A DNA stretch of 64,000 nt. Origin: Adiantum capillus-veneris (Eukaryota > Streptophyta > Polypodiopsida > Polypodiales > Pteridaceae). The DNA lies in assembly GCA_014529385.2 (NCBI GenBank), contig CM043953.1:108756549-108820548 (forward strand), in the 5' to 3' direction. The notes under the pieces are model-generated. The model made no database searches, was not told the DNA's origin, and worked only from the letters and a program-made list of their open reading frames with translations. Made by a program: the position numbers and the translations under genes. Below are positions 59,510 to 64,000 of the stretch, piece after piece; position 1 is the first letter of the stretch, and each line of letters opens with the position of its first letter.

Positions 59510-61128
59510 CTACCCAATATCCATCCATTGAAACCGCTTTCTCTTGCCCTTCGATCGTGTTGGTGTTTTAGAAGTCCCAATGCCAGCATTTTCCTTCTGG
59601 ATAAGTCTGTAAATGGCCTCCTGCTCAAGATGATCCCGCATTTTTGTGGTCATTTCCACTTCATAAGGCATGAGAGGATGATAGGTTTTGGTGTCGGGAT
59701 CATAGAGCGTGCGTTTGTCTTTTGTTAGACGAGTTCTGGCCAATTTATGACAATGCAAAGCTGTATGGATCCATCCTTCTGGAAGAAGTTGATTTGTTTT
59801 AATCCTAGCTTCAAAGAGAATCTCAACCATCTCTTTGTACTGTGGTCCTAGGCCTAGTTTAGCCGTAACATCCTTTTCAGGGATTTTAGAGGACTCCACA
59901 GTAAGTTGCAGCAACTGGTTTGTGATCTTGGTGAGACCTCTAAGCTGGATTTTCCATTGTCCCATACATAGCTTAACCCTCTGTACCTCCTCCTTTAGTT
60001 CCCCAAGATCATTTAGTTGAAGAGCATCATTGAGTAGTGTTTGCCAGGTTTTCCCTTCTACAGTGAATCGCTCATACCAATCCCGAAGATCATCAGTGGT
60101 ATGTGAGCCGATCTACTGGTTCTGGATGTTGAGGATACAGTAATGGAAAAAACCTAGGCAGCTCAGCTTCTCTAGCTGGTAAAGCATACAGGAGGACTGG
60201 GAAATCGGGTACAAAATCCAAAAAATTGAGGACAACCTGGTTCTCTTGCTGCATCATCTTTCTAGTTATTTTGAACAGCTGAAATAGTCTTCGAAGAGCA
60301 GTTGCTTGTTCTCCTACTGTCATTTGAGTTGAAGGCCCCTTACTGGTGGTAGCCTGATCTTCAATAATAGCTTGTACCCTCTGATCCAGAACTCTCCTGG
60401 CAATTTTCATTTGCAGTAAAACTTCTTTCAATTGACCTCTGACATCTTTCATACATTTATAGGTTGGCCTGTTCCCCACCAAGAGCTTTAATTCGATGGC
60501 TCGGGAATGACACTCTGTAGTAGACTACCGCTGCGAGTGTGCATTAGCTAGTTTGTCATCAGAGGTTAGTACCCATTCATGTACTCTCTCTAGCAATTGG
60601 ATTCTGCTAGGATGCTCAGGAAGTTGGCACACCTCTTGGTCATGGAAAGCAGCTAATTTCCAATGTTGGAACATTTCTCTGGCGCCGACATATAGTTGCT
60701 GAAATCGTTCAAGATCAGACATAAGAACATCATCCTCTAGATACATCCTAGTTATAGGAGCTTGCTAATGTCTTAGTCTCTTGTTCAGTATGATGAGTTG
60801 TAACCTATGTTGCTCATCACCTTTCAGAATCTCAGTCACAACTTTACCTTTCCCTTTCTCATCCGAACTATGCTGTGACTGGTGTACTGGTGAATTCCCA
60901 GTGTTGCTGGGTTGTTGATCTCCAACCTACTGATCACCCAACTGCTGACCCCTATATTGGTATGGCTGGTCTGTATTGGGGCTGATTTCCCCCTGTGGCC
61001 CCTGCTCCACCAGCACCAGATCCTGAAGGTGGAGATGGAGGAGAGTCATCATCATCATGCCTTGCTGCTCATTCATCCTCCTTCTCTTCCTCTTCTACTG
61101 CTTTATCATCATCCTCATCGAGGTTGTT
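59510..61128 (-). pseudogene. Element H accessory region, C-terminal half (unknown function, broken)
   Basis: Three protein-like stretches in changing frames: about 60746-60525 (LERFQQLYVGAREMFQHWK, DDKLANAHSQR), 60482-60093 (long helical stretch, LKEVLLQMKIARRVLDQRV, ALRRLFQLFKITRKMMQQE) and 59965-59510 (MGQWKIQLRGLTKITNQLL, HKLARTRLTKDKRTLYDPD, ending in a basic KGKRKRFQWMDIG). Between 61128 and 60750 there is an acidic and Gly/Pro/Ser-rich linker (EEEEKEDE, SPPSPPSGSGAGG). I recognise no family. It reads as the continuation of the accessory protein that starts near 63166. Confidence 0.55.
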
Positions 61129-63166
61129 CTATTGTTTAATATAGTCCAAGATAGCTTGATTTGCCAAAGCACTGTTGTATTGAGAAAGTTTATCCTGCAA
61201 ATCACTCTGCATTGTTTCCATAAGCACCCTCAGATTATCTATATTGAAAACAGCATTCCCCTCTGGATTTACTATCTCAGCCAAATTGTTATAGATATAT
61301 CTTTCAGTTAAAGTGGATTTCAATGTAGTGTGGCTGGTTAGCAACAATGAGTTGAAATCAACTCTCTTCATTCGCAACATGGTTTTGAATCTGTCAGCAG
61401 CTCTTTCAGCCTCTGCCTTTTCTTCCCTAAGTATCCGCATCTCAGACTCCATCTTTGACAACTTATTTTCTAAATGTTGAATGGTCCTAGCTGATTGATT
61501 TTCAAGGATACTATGCCGCAATGACTGTGTTACTCTCTCCTACTCCAACTTCTCAACTTGCTGCTCAGTCTCCCTCATTTCAGCCTTTAACTTGGTCAAT
61601 TCATTATTAGACACTGAGGCATCCAACATTTGTCCTATAGCCTTCACAATAGTGTTCCAGGACGACTGAATAAGTACTGAACAACCATCATTCACTGTTG
61701 CTGGGTCATAGGCAATTGGCTCATAAACTTGGAGAGGAGCCATATATGGTAGTGTAGCATAATCACATTTGTACAGGAGTAGGCGTCCTTTGAGAGGATG
61801 AGTTTGTAGCTGTTGTAACCGGTCCTTCTTGGTTAAATGCGAAGACGCTTCACTGTAAGGGATGGAAACTTTACCAAGTGGACTCGAAGGTGCTGGTCCT
61901 TTTCCCTTATCAGCTTGACCCACTGGCTGCTCAGCACTAGTCCTGTCTGACTGGTCTTTTCCTGCACTGGTGGTCGCTGAAATTTGCCTTGCTATCTGGC
62001 TGATTCCACGAGTGGTCTAGACGGGAGGCTGTTCAAACTGGTCAACTGAAGTCTTGTTTGCTGGATTCTTTTCAACAGACACTGTTTTGACCAGGCTTTT
62101 CAGCTGCTTAAGGAAATCACTGCTTTTGGCCAGTGTAGTTTTTGATCTTTTAGAACTGCCAGCTTTCTCTTGCGTGGCTTTCCTCTTTGGTCCAGTGAGA
62201 GCTAACTGGTTATCTGGGGCTTCTTCATATGATGATAAATCCATATTGTTAGTTACCGGAAAGGGCTTCTGGCTCCAAGCTATCCTTACCTGGTCATGAG
62301 CGTCCGGAGAAGTTGCCCAGAAAAGGAACTGCCAAACAAACCAAGATTTGAAAACATATTGGGACTTCAACTTAGCAGTCTGCTGAAGCACATTATGTGA
62401 CAAAATCTAACATAGATTTATTGGAACTGTGGCGTCCAATCTTTTTGCCAGTAACATCACAAACAATTTTTTTGACACCTAAGTTTGGTTGTTTTTGAGA
62501 CTCACAACTTCAACTACAAAGCGATAAGCAACGGGAATGTCCAGACCCGCTACTGGAACCCCTTGCGCACTGGCTTTGAGTTTCTTCTTGGTAGCATCAT
62601 CTTATTTTAGAGCTACACTGATCTGTTCTGCTATTGCTACAAATGGCTTTGGCTCATTTGGCATCTTGAATGCCAAAGCAATATTTTCAGGTGTTACTGT
62701 CACTTTCCTACCATAGACCATAGCACTTCCTTCATCCACATTGAAGGAATCAAGAACCTGTATAATGATAGCTATGTCAAACTTAATTCTTGTGGCTTTG
62801 CACAACCACATGCAAATCTCATAGTCGAAGTAATGCCTCGGCTTGCTTAGTAAACACATACCGCTGTATTTTACTGTGAGGGATAAGTGGAAGAGAAGCT
62901 TTTGTAATAGCTATAAGTGCTTGGGTTTCCTCTATACTTTCCTGCATCCTTTTCGACATTTTCTTCCTACCCATATACCATGAAGACGATGAATCAGTAG
63001 AGGAAGAAGAAGAGGACTTACTTGAATCTTCAAACCCGTATCCTGGTGTGGCTGGTAAAGATAGACAACAATCAACAGTTTCCTCAGACGAAGAAGTTTG
63101 TGGTTGTAGTGACGAAACTTTAGAGCGTGACAATGGCAAATGGATAACAGTAGGTAGACGTCGCAC
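61129..63166 (-). pseudogene. Element H accessory region, N-terminal half (unknown function, broken)
   Basis: Starts 48 bp after the integrase frame (ATG 63166-63164). It has a Ser-rich segment (SSKSSSSSSTDSSSSW), then KRMQESIEETQALIAITKASL. A frameshift near 62830 leads into one constant frame from 62859 to 61129, broken by about six stops. That frame includes VDEGSAMVYGRKVTVTPENI (somewhat like plant transposon-protein domains found after pol in Athila-type elements; uncertain), a basic stretch (GPKRKATQEKAGSSKRSKTT near 62170), and a coiled coil (TIQHLENKLSKMESEMRILR near 61480-61400). Function unknown. Structural or regulatory roles in the particle are possible but unsupported. Confidence 0.6.
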
Positions 63167-63214
63167 AGGAGATTTACGAGGAAAAATACGTACTCACCTT
63201 CCTGTTATACGTGT

Positions 63215-64000
63215 TCACGCCATAAAAGATCCACTACTTACCATTCCTAGAGTCCTGTGCACCACAAATGACGTGGCACACATGCATTGGCTAATCCTCT
63301 CCATCTTCTCTGAAATGATTACTACTGAAAGTTCAATTGACCCTTTTCCCCATAAAAGCTGATATTGGTTTTGACACTTCAATGATTCTGGTACTGTCAT
63401 GGTTTTGTCGTACTGAGACTTTTTTGACCTTTGGACTGGCTCTGGAATTGGCTGTACATGAAAAAGGCTTAAAATAGCTGATTCTGGAATTTCTTGATCT
63501 TCAGTTCTCAGACTACCAGTACCCTTGTCCCTGGAAGTCTCTCTGTCTTCTGAATAATAGAGCTTGATTTTGGCCCCATTATATACCCCTGGCAACAGTA
63601 ATCCAGATAAATCTTTCAATCTTACTGTGCCATCGGAGAACACCCAATCAACTTCATATGGACCTACCCAAGCTATCTTTAAGTTTGGTTTTTTATTGCC
63701 TAGTTTTGATTGATATAACGAAACCAAATCTCCTTTTTGAAACTCCCTGAATTTGATTCGTCTGTCATGCCAGTGTTTCCTTCTTTGCTGAACAATTTCC
63801 TGTTCTAACATAGCCCTCTGCCTTAACTCATCTAGCTATGTTAACTCCTCCAGTCTCTGTTTTAGATTGTGATTAAAATCTAACCCGTACGTCTGCCATC
63901 CTAAGACTGGGTATGACAAATTCCATAGGCACAACAACTTCAGTGCCATACACCATTCTAAATGGTGTCAATCCCGTGGTGACCTTATCAACTGTCCAAT
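63215..64000 (-). pseudogene. Element H integrase C-terminal part (partial, broken)
   Basis: From the window edge: end of the integrase core (TGLTPFRMVYGTEVVVPMEF near 63975-63915), a frameshift near 63880, a stop near 63838, then the open frame 63811-63215 (198 codons) with RRKHWHDRRIKFREFQKGDL, and the GPY/F-like module (WVGPYEVDWVFSDGTVRLKD) typical of gypsy integrases. After that the sequence becomes a low-complexity tail. It would insert element DNA into the genome if intact. Confidence 0.8.

Larger units (their letters stand above)
58690..64000 (-). mobile_element. Element H: Ty3/gypsy LTR retrotransposon with post-integrase coding region (incomplete at window end)
   Basis: Minus strand. 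The left border is inferred where G's coding homology (GGTCAT, to 58689) stops and TGGAATTGG begins. In the element's sense the order is integrase C-terminus (window end to about 63300), large accessory region (63166 to about 59510), PPT, 3' LTR (58690-59135). Gag, protease, RT and the 5' LTR lie outside the window. Candidate TSD: GTCAT at 58685-58689; the partner is not in view. The integrase end (TTGLTPFRMVYGTEVVVP) fits Tat/Athila-type plant gypsy elements. Assignment to that clade is an inference. Confidence 0.75.

Overview
The window looks like nuclear heterochromatin from a land plant with a large genome. It contains Ty1/copia and several kinds of Ty3/gypsy LTR retrotransposon, nested in one another and at different stages of decay. 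A second, archaeal-type RNase H in element E and initiator-Met primer sites in the copia and chromovirus elements fit plants. The species cannot be told from the sequence. I found no convincing host gene, tRNA, rRNA or CRISPR array. All element names (A-K) are mine. Boundaries come from LTR ends, target-site duplications (TSDs), primer binding sites (PBS) and polypurine tracts (PPT) read by eye.

Layout: 1-5.2 kb is unassigned sequence with long microsatellites. 5.25-15.54 kb is copia element A (minus strand), split by a second copy of the same family, element B (8739-13887), with the exact TSD AATCT. 15.5-19.4 kb is a badly decayed gypsy element J whose protease region carries a 219-bp MITE-like insertion. 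19.38-40.63 kb is a three-level nest: copia C (plus), broken in its reverse transcriptase by chromovirus-like gypsy D (minus, 20101-38977, TSD ATAAG), itself broken in gag by Tat-like gypsy E (plus, 27460-36735). 40.6-44.3 kb is unassigned sequence plus decayed gypsy remnant K. 44.3-52.5 kb is chromovirus F (minus, TSD TTTAA), complete in outline but lacking the RT catalytic segment. 53.4-55.7 kb is truncated copia I (plus). 56.3-58.7 kb is chromovirus fragment G (plus) with an in-frame gag-RT fusion. It is cut by H (minus, 58.7 kb to the window end), a gypsy element with a large accessory coding region between integrase and its 3' LTR.

A, B, C and I are one copia family (LTR about 227 bp, ends TGTTACC...CCAACA). 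D, F and G are one chromovirus group (LTRs 1.4-1.7 kb, Gag with an arginine/serine-rich tract). H, J and K appear to share another LTR/PBS type (LTR end TTCCA, then TTTTGGCGATCA). E is a separate Tat-like lineage. No element has a fully intact polyprotein. E comes closest: its whole gag-pol frame is broken only by four nonsense codons.

The most interesting points are the post-integrase coding region of H, defects shared between copies of the copia family, the Arg/Ser-rich Gag of the chromoviruses, the MITE with its 7-bp target duplication, and several internal rearrangements (585-bp integrase duplication in D, gag-RT fusion in G, loss of the RT active site in F).
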